A stretch of 64,000 nucleotides of DNA, taken from assembly GCA_030432655.1 (NCBI GenBank), contig JAUILA010000020.1, positions 44,194 through 108,193 on the forward strand. The letters run 5' to 3'. The position numbers and the translations under genes are program-made. The DNA comes from Bacteroidia bacterium (GTDB taxonomy: Bacteria > Bacteroidota > Bacteroidia > Cytophagales > Cyclobacteriaceae). Position 1 is the first letter of the stretch. Every line of letters starts with the position of its first letter. The notes under the pieces were generated by a model. That model made no database searches. It was not told the DNA's origin and saw only the letters and a list, made by a program, of their open reading frames with translations. This document shows, in pieces, positions 51,383-59,760 of the stretch.

Positions 51383-53965
51383 ATGAAGGTTATTCTTTCC
51401 GCATTATTCCTTTTAATCACTCTTCAAACATTTGGCGGAGGAATATCGGGTACCGTTCGCAACGCGAATAATGAGCCCCTCGGCTTTACCACCATATTCG
51501 TACGGGAAATCAATAACGGAACAACCAGCAACGCCGACGGTGAATTTAAAATAGATCTTCCTGCTGGTGTATACACGGTTTCCTTTCAGTACATGGGCTA
51601 TAAAACCCTTACCCGCCAGATCGAGGTTGGCGAGGGATTTACAGAAGTATCGGTGAAACTGGAACCCCAGGTAATCGTATTGCAGGATGTACGCATTGTG
51701 GCGGGCAAGGAAGATCCGGCCTATACGATAATGCGGAAGGCAATTGCCAAAGCCAAATATCACACACAGTATATCGACAAGTACAGTGCACGCGTGTACA
51801 TTAAGGGAACCGGTAAACTGACTGACGCCCCCTTTTTCATGAAAGGTACGCTTAAGAAGGAAGGGGTGGAAATCGACCAGGTGTTCATCACCGAGTCTAT
51901 AAGTGAAATCGAATATGAGCGGCCCCATACGGTGCGTGAAAAGGTGATTTCCATGCGAACTACAGGCGAAGGGATCGAAAATGGCAGTCCGAATGCCTAC
52001 ATCAACGGGTCCTTTTACAACCCGGAGCTCGCCAATTCTGTCTCGCCATTGTCCCCTAAAGCATTCTCCTATTACCGCTTTGAATACCTGGGAACATTTG
52101 ATGACCAGGGATACGAGGTGAGCCGGATCAGGGTAAAGCCCAGGTCCCGTGGAGACAACGTATTTGACGGAACAATCAATATCGTGGAGGATCTCTGGAG
52201 CATCCATTCCCTTGAAGTGGATGTCACAAAGCTTGGGATCAATTTTCATATTCGCCAGGTTTTTTCTCCTATACTGGAGAATGTCTGGATGCCTGTCACC
52301 CACAATTACGGTGTAACCGGTAAAGTCTTCGGGTTTGAATTCGTAGGAAATTATATGGCCAGCGTAAGTGATTACGTTGTAACCCTGAACCCTGACCTGG
52401 AAATGGAGTTTACGGTTATTGATGAGAAGGTCGAGGAAGAGCTGGCGGAAAAACTCGAAGATTCAGGGGTGGATAAGTCGGTCAAAGATATCCAGGAAAA
52501 GCTACAGGACGGACAGGAAGTAACCCGGAAACAACTTAGAAAGGTGCTCAGGGAATACGAAAAAATTGAAAGGCAGGAGTCTGATGAACCTGATGTTATT
52601 ATTAACCGGTCATTCAGTGTTGATTCACTTGCCAGTAAGCATGATTCGACTTACTGGGCCGGGATGAGGCCGGTGCCGCTTACGAAGGAAGAGATCAAAG
52701 GGTATGAGAAAACGGACAGCCTTGCTATCGTGCAGAAAGAAATGGAGGAAGGGGATACACTGCGCCGCAAATACCATAGCGGGTTTAAGCCACAGGACCT
52801 GCTTCTGGGCAATTCGTATCCTGCCGGCAAAGGGAGGTTTATTCTGTACACCATTTACCCGAATTACAACACTGTCGATGGTTTCAACCTCCGCTATCGC
52901 TTTGCCTGGTACAGAAACTTTGACAATGATGCCAACAGCTGGCTGCGGATTCGTCCTTATATCCGTTATGGATTTTCCCGTGAGGCCTGGAATGGTAAAT
53001 TGGAAACTGAATTCGGTTTCGGTCCGCGAAATAAGCGCAATGATTTTAAATTAACGGCCGGACGGTATGTAGAACAGTTCAATGAAGCCGAACCAATCCA
53101 TCCGCTCATGAATACATTCTTCAGCCTGGTGGTAGGGGAGAATTACATGAAAATCTATGAAAAGGATTTTGTGGACCTGGAGTTCAGGAAGCGAACTGAA
53201 AAAATTGGCGTGGTATTGAATGGTGAAGTGGCAAGGCGTCGTTTCCTGGAGAATACAACGGATTATTCATTTGGGGAAACAGGCGACCTGACTTCGAATG
53301 CGCCAGACAATGAGGTGCTGGAAGATACACGATTCGAGGAACATGACGTGGCTATCATTTCCGGGCGGGTAGATTACTATCCGTGGCTGAAATACCGGAT
53401 TTACAACGGAGTGAAGAGGTCAATCAACGGTTCATCACCGAAACTGTCGCTTTTAGTCCGCTCGGGATTTGGGGATACCCGCTTCAATCAACTGGAGGCA
53501 GGATTTTCTCATAATTTCAAGATCGGGATCCAGGGGTTTGCAGATGTGGCGGTCTCGGCCGGATTTTTTCCGGGGTCCGAAGAACCATCATACCTGATCG
53601 ACTTCAAGCATTTCGCCGGAAACCGGACACCCTTCATCACGTCTGATCCTGTGAAGAGTTTCCGTTTATTGCCATATTACCAGTACAGCGTCAACAGCGA
53701 ATACTTTACAGGCCACCTGCAGTATCAGTTCAGGAAATTTCTGTTAACGCGTATCCCGATTGTTCGCCTTTCGGGGATCAGGGAAGGGTTTTTTACAAAT
53801 TACCTTTACAACCAGGTCTCCGATCATTATACGGAACTGGGATATGGGATCAATTATATATTCAGGGTGATCCGAATAGAAGCCGTAACCTCGTTCCAGA
53901 ACGGAAAATACCAGGATTTCGGGGTAAGGATAGGAATTGCCACCAACCTCGATGACATCTTCTGA
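51383..53965 (+). CDS. DUF5686 outer-membrane protein with carboxypeptidase-like regulatory domain
   Basis: 860 residues with a signal peptide (MKVILSALFLLITLQTFG). A carboxypeptidase-like regulatory domain (about 20-105, GTVRNANNEPLGFTTIFV, FQYMGYKTLTRQIEV) precedes a DUF5686 module (about 108-330, DPAYTIMRKAIAKAKYH). A charged helical linker (about 350-410, KLEDSGVDKSVKDIQEKL) leads to a C-terminal region of about 400 residues with repeated Tyr/Phe/Gly strands (FNLRYRFAWYRNF, YGINYIFRVIRIEAV) that look like an outer-membrane barrel. Widespread in Bacteroidota; function unknown. No transporter motif such as a plug is present. Confidence 0.88.
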   Translation: MKVILSALFLLITLQTFGGGISGTVRNANNEPLGFTTIFVREINNGTTSNADGEFKIDLPAGVYTVSFQYMGYKTLTRQIEVGEGFTEVSVKLEPQVIVLQDVRIVAGKEDPAYTIMRKAIAKAKYHTQYIDKYSARVYIKGTGKLTDAPFFMKGTLKKEGVEIDQVFITESISEIEYERPHTVREKVISMRTTGEGIENGSPNAYINGSFYNPELANSVSPLSPKAFSYYRFEYLGTFDDQGYEVSRIRVKPRSRGDNVFDGTINIVEDLWSIHSLEVDVTKLGINFHIRQVFSPILENVWMPVTHNYGVTGKVFGFEFVGNYMASVSDYVVTLNPDLEMEFTVIDEKVEEELAEKLEDSGVDKSVKDIQEKLQDGQEVTRKQLRKVLREYEKIERQESDEPDVIINRSFSVDSLASKHDSTYWAGMRPVPLTKEEIKGYEKTDSLAIVQKEMEEGDTLRRKYHSGFKPQDLLLGNSYPAGKGRFILYTIYPNYNTVDGFNLRYRFAWYRNFDNDANSWLRIRPYIRYGFSREAWNGKLETEFGFGPRNKRNDFKLTAGRYVEQFNEAEPIHPLMNTFFSLVVGENYMKIYEKDFVDLEFRKRTEKIGVVLNGEVARRRFLENTTDYSFGETGDLTSNAPDNEVLEDTRFEEHDVAIISGRVDYYPWLKYRIYNGVKRSINGSSPKLSLLVRSGFGDTRFNQLEAGFSHNFKIGIQGFADVAVSAGFFPGSEEPSYLIDFKHFAGNRTPFITSDPVKSFRLLPYYQYSVNSEYFTGHLQYQFRKFLLTRIPIVRLSGIREGFFTNYLYNQVSDHYTELGYGINYIFRVIRIEAVTSFQNGKYQDFGVRIGIATNLDDIF

Positions 53966-54526
53966 TCAAACGGTCATGATCTCACCTTCTTTTTTCGTAA
54001 GGATATCGTCAATTTTTTTGACGTGTGCATCGGTGAGTTCCTGTACTTTTTCTTCCGCCCGCTTTACATCGTCCTCGGAAGCACCTTCTTTCTGAAGCTG
54101 TTTAAGTGAATCATTTACTTCCTTCCTGGCGTTCCGGACACTTATCCGGGCCTGCTCTCCTTCATGACGCGCTTGTTTTACCAGGGCCTGACGGCGCTCC
54201 TCGGTAAGTGTTGGGATATTAATGATGACCTGCTCTCCGTCATTCTGAGGATTCAGACCAAGGTCACTGTTCATGATGGCCCGCTCAATATCATTAATGA
54301 CTTTCTTCTCCCAGGGCTTAATGAAAATGGTCCGCGCATCCGGTGTGGTGACGGAGGATACCTGATTTAACGGGGTGGGCGCACCATAATATTCAACCAT
54401 AATTCCATCCAGCATTGATGGGGATGCTTTACCCGCGCGTATTTTACCCAGTTCGCTTTGAAGATGCTTAAGGGATTTATCCATCATCTCGTTGGCTTCG
54501 TCAAGGAACATATTAATTTCTTCCAT
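53966..54526 (-). CDS. frr: Ribosome recycling factor
   Basis: Splits post-termination ribosomes with EF-G. 186 residues, near-universal length. Conserved: MMDKSLKHLQSELGKIRAGKASPSMLDGIMVEYYG (about 14-49), a central YGAPTPLNQVSSVTTPDARTI and the C-terminal helical segment LTEERRQALVKQARHEGEQARISVRNARKEVND. It follows pyrH by 27 bases on the same strand, the usual pyrH-frr order, and converges with the DUF5686 gene with its stop adjacent. Confidence 0.96.
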   Translation of the reverse strand: MEEINMFLDEANEMMDKSLKHLQSELGKIRAGKASPSMLDGIMVEYYGAPTPLNQVSSVTTPDARTIFIKPWEKKVINDIERAIMNSDLGLNPQNDGEQVIINIPTLTEERRQALVKQARHEGEQARISVRNARKEVNDSLKQLQKEGASEDDVKRAEEKVQELTDAHVKKIDDILTKKEGEIMTV

Positions 54527-54553
54527 GGGATATATCGTTATTGGAGTTAATTA

Positions 54554-55261
54554 CTAAGATTGGATCAGGGTACCGGCTTTTTCTCCTTCCAGGATCTTGA
54601 GCAGGTTACCCGGTTTGTTCATGTCGAATACGATGATCGGCAAGCCATTCTCCATACAGAGCGTGAATGCCGTCATATCCATAACATTCAGATTCTTTTC
54701 GTAGGCTTCCTGGAATGTTAGTTGGGAATATCTTTTTGCTGAAGGGTCTTTTTCCGGGTCGGCAGTGTATACGCCGTCTACCCGGGTACCTTTCAATACA
54801 ACATCTGCCTGGATCTCAATGGCTCTGAGGCTTGCTGTGGAGTCTGTCGTGAAATACGGATTACCGATTCCGGCGCCAAAGATCACAATGCGGCCCTTTT
54901 CCAGGTGGCGGATTGCACGCCGACGGATAAATGGCTCACAAACCTGCTCCATATTAATTCCTGACATTAGCCTGGTATAGGTCCCGTTGCTCTCAAGGGC
55001 ACTCTGGAGGGCCATGCCGTTTATAACGGTTGCCAGCATACCCATGTAATCGCCCTGCACACGTTCAATCCCTGAGGCCTCAGCCTGAACACCTCTGAAA
55101 ATATTTCCGCCACCGATCACAATGGCAACTTCCACACCGCGCGAAGCCACCTCCTTTATTTCAGTTGCATATTGATTGAGACGATCCGGGTCAATTCCGT
55201 ATTGCTGGGTGCCCATGAGCGCCTCCCCGCTTAATTTCAGAAGTATTCGTTTATATTTCAT
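54554..55261 (-). CDS. pyrH: Uridylate kinase
   Basis: Phosphorylates UMP to UDP in pyrimidine synthesis. Conserved amino-acid-kinase motifs: [15 protein letters not shown] at the N-terminus, [13 protein letters not shown] near 47-59, [16 protein letters not shown] near 70-85, and [17 protein letters not shown] near 130-146. The length (235 aa) is typical. The usual upstream neighbours (rpsB, tsf) are absent: the preceding gene is a biotin-carrier protein on the same strand 72 bases away. A minus-strand -7-like TATATTTG (55294-55301) lies 32 bases before the ATG. Confidence 0.96.
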   Translation of the reverse strand: MKYKRILLKLSGEALMGTQQYGIDPDRLNQYATEIKEVASRGVEVAIVIGGGNIFRGVQAEASGIERVQGDYMGMLATVINGMALQSALESNGTYTRLMSGINMEQVCEPFIRRRAIRHLEKGRIVIFGAGIGNPYFTTDSTASLRAIEIQADVVLKGTRVDGVYTADPEKDPSAKRYSQLTFQEAYEKNLNVMDMTAFTLCMENGLPIIVFDMNKPGNLLKILEGEKAGTLIQS

Positions 55262-55333
55262 GAGGAGGTAGGAAGCCTTGGTTTAACTTGGTACAAATAT
55301 AAAATTCAAAGTGCAAAATCAGAGGGGCTATGA

Positions 55334-55822
55334 TCAAAATTGTATAAGGACCTGATTTTTCTCAACCGTATCACCCTGGCTGACCTTTACTGCCTTCACC
55401 GTTCCATCCCCTGCTGCCTTCAGCACATTCTCCATTTTCATCGCTTCCAGGATCATCAGGGGGTCTCCTTTGCTTACTTCCTGTCCTTCTTCCACTTCCA
55501 CTTTCAGGATCAGGCCCGGCATGGGTGCCCGCACATCATTCAGTACTTCTTCCAGTGCCTTGTCCATACCCAGTCGTTCGAGTAGCAGATCCATCCGGTC
55601 TTTGGTTTCCACCTCCAGAATCTGGTCATTCACACGCAGGCGGACCATTTTTTCGTTATTCTCCAGTACTTCCACGGAATAAGACTTATTGTTCCGGATA
55701 ATATGAAACTGATGTGCACTCAACCGTGAAAGATCCCAGTTAACAGGTTCACCGTTAAGTAAAATCTGATCATCCGAAAAAGTAATTTCGTAGGTGGTAT
55801 CCTCTGTAATTGCTTTGAACAT
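55334..55822 (-). CDS. Biotin carrier protein (biotin/lipoyl attachment domain)
   Basis: 162 residues. The C-terminal biotinyl domain (about 93-162) carries the biotinylation motif EAMKMENV with the target Lys, followed by [25 protein letters not shown]. The N-terminal 90 residues are a strand-rich region ([22 protein letters not shown]) as in the carrier subunits of Bacteroidota acyl-CoA carboxylases. It is probably the carrier subunit of an acetyl- or propionyl-CoA carboxylase whose carboxylase and transferase genes are not in this window. A TATATTTG on the minus strand (55827-55834) ends only 4 bases before its ATG. Confidence 0.9.
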   Translation of the reverse strand: MFKAITEDTTYEITFSDDQILLNGEPVNWDLSRLSAHQFHIIRNNKSYSVEVLENNEKMVRLRVNDQILEVETKDRMDLLLERLGMDKALEEVLNDVRAPMPGLILKVEVEEGQEVSKGDPLMILEAMKMENVLKAAGDGTVKAVKVSQGDTVEKNQVLIQF

Positions 55823-55908
55823 AGGTCAAATATAAAGTATTCCCGCGCAAAGCATGACGCAGGTGCTTATAATTTGCTATTTTAATATCCCACTTAAACC
55901 ACATTTCT

Positions 55909-58900
55909 ATGCGACTCACAGGTATTTTGTTTCTCTTATTTCCCTTGCTGACTTTTGCCCAGGAAACACGACTTCTTCGTCAGCCTGATATCCATCAGGA
56001 CAAAATTGTATTTACCTACGGAGGAGATCTCTGGGTCAGATCAGGTACGGAGGCAGGTGCCCGCCGGCTGACGTCATTTCCAGGGGTTGAAACGGCGCCT
56101 CATTTTTCTCCCGATGGGACGATGATTGCGTTCGCATCGCAATACGACGGTAATTATGATGTGTATGTGGTGCCAACGGAAGGAGGAGTACCCAAACGAC
56201 TCACCTGGCACCCTGGCTCAGACGAACCTGTGGCCTGGACAAATGACGGTAATTCCATCATTTTTTCATCAGGTCGTACGCGGGCTCCACTGATGATCCC
56301 TGATCAGCTCTGGTCGGTAAGTGCAGACGGAAATTTCCCGGAGCGTTTTATTCTCCCGCGGGCCGTGGATGGTTCATTCTCCCCCGACGGAGACAGGATG
56401 GCATTCGAAATGATCCTGCGCTGGGAGTCAGAGTTCAGGAATTACCGCGGGGGCCAGAATAATCCCATCCGGATTTTTGATCTGGAGTCGCATGAAACCA
56501 CTGACCTGCCCTGGGAAGACAGTGACGACCGGAATCCGGTATGGGTGGGTGATGATATTTACTATTTGTCGGATCGTGATAACCTGAAAAACATCTGGAA
56601 ATATAATGTGAGTAGTGGCGCACTGGAGCAGGTTACGAGGTATAAGGAATTTGATATAAAATCACTTGCCTCAGACGGAGAGCAACTGGTCTTTGATATG
56701 GGTGGCTACCTGTACGTGATGACACCGGGCAGCGAACCGGTGAGGCAGTCCATTCAGGTCCTTGGTGATTTTCCCTGGATGCGTCCGCATTGGGAGAATG
56801 CAGGAAACAGCATAAGCAATGTGGCAATCTCGCCGAATGCCAAACGGATCGTGGTGGAATCTCACGGGGAGATTATCACTGTACCAGCGGAAAAAGGAAG
56901 CCCGAGAAACCTGACCTCCCAACCAGGAAGCGCCCAGAGGTCACCGGCCTGGTCGCCGGACGGGAAATGGATCAGCTATTTCAGTGATGAAAGCGGAGAA
57001 TATCAGCTGAAGATCACCGACCAGTACGGGACGCTGAATAAAACCATCGATATTCCCGGGGCAACTTTTTTCTACACCCCGGCGTGGTCGCCTGACAGCA
57101 AGCATATCAGTTTCGGGGATGCCGACCGTAATTTATGGGTAGTGACGGTCGCCACCGGATCAGTTAAGAAAATTGACAATGAAGGATTTGCCCATCCCAT
57201 GCGTATTATTTATCCCGAATGGTCTCCTGACTCGAAGTATGTGGCCTATACCCGGCGTCTCGAAAGTGAATACGCGGCAATTTTTGTTTATTCAATTTCG
57301 TCCGGTGAAACGATTCAGATCACTGACGGACTTGCCAACAGCATGAACCCCGCCTGGGACAAATCAGGTAAGTACCTGTATTTTATGAGCAGTACTGATT
57401 ATGGCCTGAATGTGGGTTGGCTTGATATGACTTCCTATGCACCGGATGTTAACAGTGGCATTTATATGGCGGTACTTGATCCGGAAGAGCCTTCGCCATT
57501 GCTAAGCGAAAGTGATGAGGAATCAATCGAAGAGGAAGCAGAAGAAGATGCCGGCAGCAAGGAGAAAAAGGGTAAAAAGGAGGAGGAGTCAGAAGATGAG
57601 TCTGCTGTAAACGTATCATTTGAAGAGATCGGGAAAAGAATTGTTGCGCTGCCTGTTCCGGTGAGTAATTACATTACTCTGGAGGCAGGTCCGGAAGGGT
57701 CGGTATATTTCACGGAGAGCATGGACGGACAGGGTGGACTGACGCTCAAAAAGTTCCTTTTAAAGGACCGGGAGCCAAAAGAAGTAACCACCGGGGTACA
57801 GGGATTTGAATTCACGCCGGACGGAAGTAAAATGCTGTATAATAAAGGAGGGCAATTTGCCATAGCCCCGGCGGACGGACCGGTTAATCCATCGGATCAG
57901 GCTATTTCCACCTCGGATATCAAGGTGTATGTGGATCCCGCGCTGGAATATCAGCAGATATTCAGGGAAGCTGTCCGATACCAGCGGGATTATTTCTACG
58001 TGGAGAATGTACACGGGCTGGATCTTGACTGGATCACAGAGCATTACGGTTCGTGGGTGGAACATGTACGGCACCGGGATGACCTGAATTTCCTGCTGGA
58101 TGTACTTGGTGGTGAAACGTCTGTCGGCCATAGTTTTGTAGGTGGCGGTGATTATCCGGATGTCGAATCAGTTCCGGTCGGCCTGCTGGGTGTGGATGTG
58201 GATAATACAGGTGATGGATACCGGATCACCAAAATATTCACTGGAGAAAGCTGGAATCCCTCCGTTTCTGCTCCCCTGAGCGGACCGGGCATTGACGCCG
58301 CGGTGGGAGATTACATTGTTTCTGTAAATGGGAGGCCGGTGAGCGCTGACCGTAATTTCTATTCGTTTTTTCCTCAAACTGCCGGCAAGGTCATCCGGGT
58401 AGGCATTTCTTCCTCCGCTTCCGGAGCGAACGCCAGGATATTTGATGTCAAACCGGTGTCAAATGAAGGGCAACTTCGGCAGTACGAATGGATTGAAAGT
58501 AACCGGCGTCTTGTAGATGAAATGAGTGACGGCAAGCTGGCTTATGTCTGGCTGCCCAACACGGCATTTGCGGGCTATACTAATTTTAACCGTTATTATT
58601 TTGCACAGAAAGACAAGCAGGGGGCAATTATTGATGAACGCTTCAACCAGGGTGGTTCAGCCGCGGATTACATTGTCGATCTCCTGGACCGGGAACTGAT
58701 GGGTTATTTCAATAATCCCGTCGGGGACAAGCAGCCATTCACAAGTCCGGCTGCAGCGTTGTTTGGCCCGAAGGTCATGATCGTCAATGAAATGGCCGGC
58801 AGCGGTGGCGATTACCTGCCGTATATGTTCAGGAAGAGCAATGTTGGTCCGCTCGTCGGTACAAAGACCTGGGGCGGCCTGGTGGGTATCTGGGACGTTC

Positions 58901-59157
58901 CGCCGCTGATGGATGGCGGAGGAATAACGGCTCCCCGCGGTGGGTTTTTTAATGTAGATGGCCAATGGGCAGTGGAGAATGAAGGCGTTGAACCGGATTA
59001 TAACGTTGTTCAGACCCCGTCTGAAGTGATTGATGGAAAGGATCCGCAGTTGCTGAAAGCTATTGAAGTGGCGCTGGAATTACTACGAACCGAAGGTGTT
59101 GAATTGATAGAGCAACCTGCAGATCCGGTGCGGGCCATTCGTCCGGGAAATGAATAA
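55909..59157 (+). CDS. S41-family tricorn-like protease
   Basis: Secreted 1082-residue protease with a signal peptide (MRLTGILFLLFPLLTFA). N-terminal six- and seven-bladed WD40/PD40-type propellers cover about 25-510 and 560-680 (repeated FSPDGTMIAFASQ, WSPDGKWISYFSDESG, WSPDSKHISFGD). An acidic/Lys-rich stretch (about 532-565, ESIEEEAEEDAGSKEKKGKK) interrupts the second part. C-terminal: an S41 N-terminal helical segment (FREAVRYQRDYFYVENVHG), a PDZ domain (about 760-830, GLLGVDVDNTGDGYRITKIF) and the catalytic core with IIDERFNQGGSAADY and NEMAGSGGDYLPYMF (nucleophile Ser in AGSGGD). It probably digests peptides released by other proteases. The following gene overlaps by 8 bases. Confidence 0.92.
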   Translation: MRLTGILFLLFPLLTFAQETRLLRQPDIHQDKIVFTYGGDLWVRSGTEAGARRLTSFPGVETAPHFSPDGTMIAFASQYDGNYDVYVVPTEGGVPKRLTWHPGSDEPVAWTNDGNSIIFSSGRTRAPLMIPDQLWSVSADGNFPERFILPRAVDGSFSPDGDRMAFEMILRWESEFRNYRGGQNNPIRIFDLESHETTDLPWEDSDDRNPVWVGDDIYYLSDRDNLKNIWKYNVSSGALEQVTRYKEFDIKSLASDGEQLVFDMGGYLYVMTPGSEPVRQSIQVLGDFPWMRPHWENAGNSISNVAISPNAKRIVVESHGEIITVPAEKGSPRNLTSQPGSAQRSPAWSPDGKWISYFSDESGEYQLKITDQYGTLNKTIDIPGATFFYTPAWSPDSKHISFGDADRNLWVVTVATGSVKKIDNEGFAHPMRIIYPEWSPDSKYVAYTRRLESEYAAIFVYSISSGETIQITDGLANSMNPAWDKSGKYLYFMSSTDYGLNVGWLDMTSYAPDVNSGIYMAVLDPEEPSPLLSESDEESIEEEAEEDAGSKEKKGKKEEESEDESAVNVSFEEIGKRIVALPVPVSNYITLEAGPEGSVYFTESMDGQGGLTLKKFLLKDREPKEVTTGVQGFEFTPDGSKMLYNKGGQFAIAPADGPVNPSDQAISTSDIKVYVDPALEYQQIFREAVRYQRDYFYVENVHGLDLDWITEHYGSWVEHVRHRDDLNFLLDVLGGETSVGHSFVGGGDYPDVESVPVGLLGVDVDNTGDGYRITKIFTGESWNPSVSAPLSGPGIDAAVGDYIVSVNGRPVSADRNFYSFFPQTAGKVIRVGISSSASGANARIFDVKPVSNEGQLRQYEWIESNRRLVDEMSDGKLAYVWLPNTAFAGYTNFNRYYFAQKDKQGAIIDERFNQGGSAADYIVDLLDRELMGYFNNPVGDKQPFTSPAAALFGPKVMIVNEMAGSGGDYLPYMFRKSNVGPLVGTKTWGGLVGIWDVPPLMDGGGITAPRGGFFNVDGQWAVENEGVEPDYNVVQTPSEVIDGKDPQLLKAIEVALELLRTEGVELIEQPADPVRAIRPGNE

Positions 59158-59548
59158 AATTCAGAAAGTCCGCTTCCGGAATCTTGGCGACCTCCTGGAT
59201 TACCTGCCGGAGATTGAAAGAGAACTTATTCTTGAATTGAGAGACATTATACTGGAGGAAATCCCGGATGTTCGTGAGCATATGGCGTATAATGTTCCGT
59301 TCTATTCCCGGCACCGCAGAATCTGCTATTTATGGCCATCGTCAGTGCCCTGGGGCGGACTGAAACCGGGGGATGGCGTTGCACTGGGATTTAGCGAGGG
59401 AACCAGGTTGCGTCATGGGGGGTACCTGGAGGAAGGCCTGCGCAAACAGGTGGCAAGTAAAACATTCTCCAGTCAGAAAGAAATTGACCGCAGCCTGATA
59501 GCCAGTCTGTTGTCAGAAGCGATCCTGATTGATGCGCAAAGATTCTGA
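59150..59548 (+). CDS. DUF1801-like protein
   Basis: 132 residues, cytoplasmic. The pattern LGDLLDYLPEIERELILELRDIILEEIPDVREHMAYNVPFYSRHRRICYLW is the DUF1801 (YdhG-like) fold, and the later WGGLKPGDGVALGFSEGTRL fits the second half. Small proteins of this fold may bind ligands, but no function is established. Its ATG overlaps the protease stop by 8 bases, so the two are coupled; the riboswitch and TonB receptor follow as a separate unit. Confidence 0.83.
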   Translation: MNKIQKVRFRNLGDLLDYLPEIERELILELRDIILEEIPDVREHMAYNVPFYSRHRRICYLWPSSVPWGGLKPGDGVALGFSEGTRLRHGGYLEEGLRKQVASKTFSSQKEIDRSLIASLLSEAILIDAQRF

Positions 59549-59563
59549 TAATCCTTTCAAATA

Positions 59564-59595
59564 TTGTGTTATCCCGTACTGATTGACTAGCTTTG
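59564..59595 (+). promoter_or_regulatory. Promoter of the TPP-riboswitch leader
   Basis: TTG (59564-59566), 21-base spacer, TAGCTTTG (59588-59595), an exact match to the Bacteroidota TTG / TAnnTTTG consensus. The predicted transcript would begin a few bases later, just at the 5' end of the riboswitch aptamer. Confidence 0.68.
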
Positions 59596-59596
59596 T

Positions 59597-59697
59597 AATC
59601 GTAAGGGGTGCCCTAAAATACGGGCTGAGATTATACCCAAGGCTTTATTTCTGATAGGGCCGAGACCTGATCCAGGTAATTCTGGCGTAGGGAAAAG
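59597..59697 (+). promoter_or_regulatory. TPP (thiamine pyrophosphate) riboswitch aptamer
   Basis: The THI-element landmarks are present in order: GGGGTGCC (59605-59612) then CGGGCTGAGA (59621-59630) with ACCC following, and CCTGATCCAGGTAATTCTGGCGTAGGGAA (59666-59694) in which CTGATC binds the pyrimidine and GCGTAGGGAA closes the aptamer. This controls expression of the downstream TonB-dependent receptor in response to intracellular TPP. It is the only strong ligand-based clue to substrate in the window. Confidence 0.95.
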
Positions 59698-59711
59698 GGA
59701 TGTTAACTAAC

Positions 59712-59742
59712 GCAGGAAGATCCCCTGTTTTCTGCTTTTTTT
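59712..59742 (+). terminator. Riboswitch expression-platform terminator
   Basis: GCAG-G-AA (59712-59718) can pair with TTCTGC (59730-59735) with one bulged G, closed by an internal CAGG/CCTG pair, and is directly followed by seven Ts (59736-59742). It lies between the TPP aptamer and the receptor ATG at 59761, so TPP binding probably favours this hairpin and stops transcription. Confidence 0.65.
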
Positions 59743-59760
59743 AACACAAAACAAGTAATA

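Noticed and set aside
51413..52303. Antisense reading frame of 296 codons opposite DUF5686
   Set aside because: Shadow of a real gene; no start region, no domain, no support from context.
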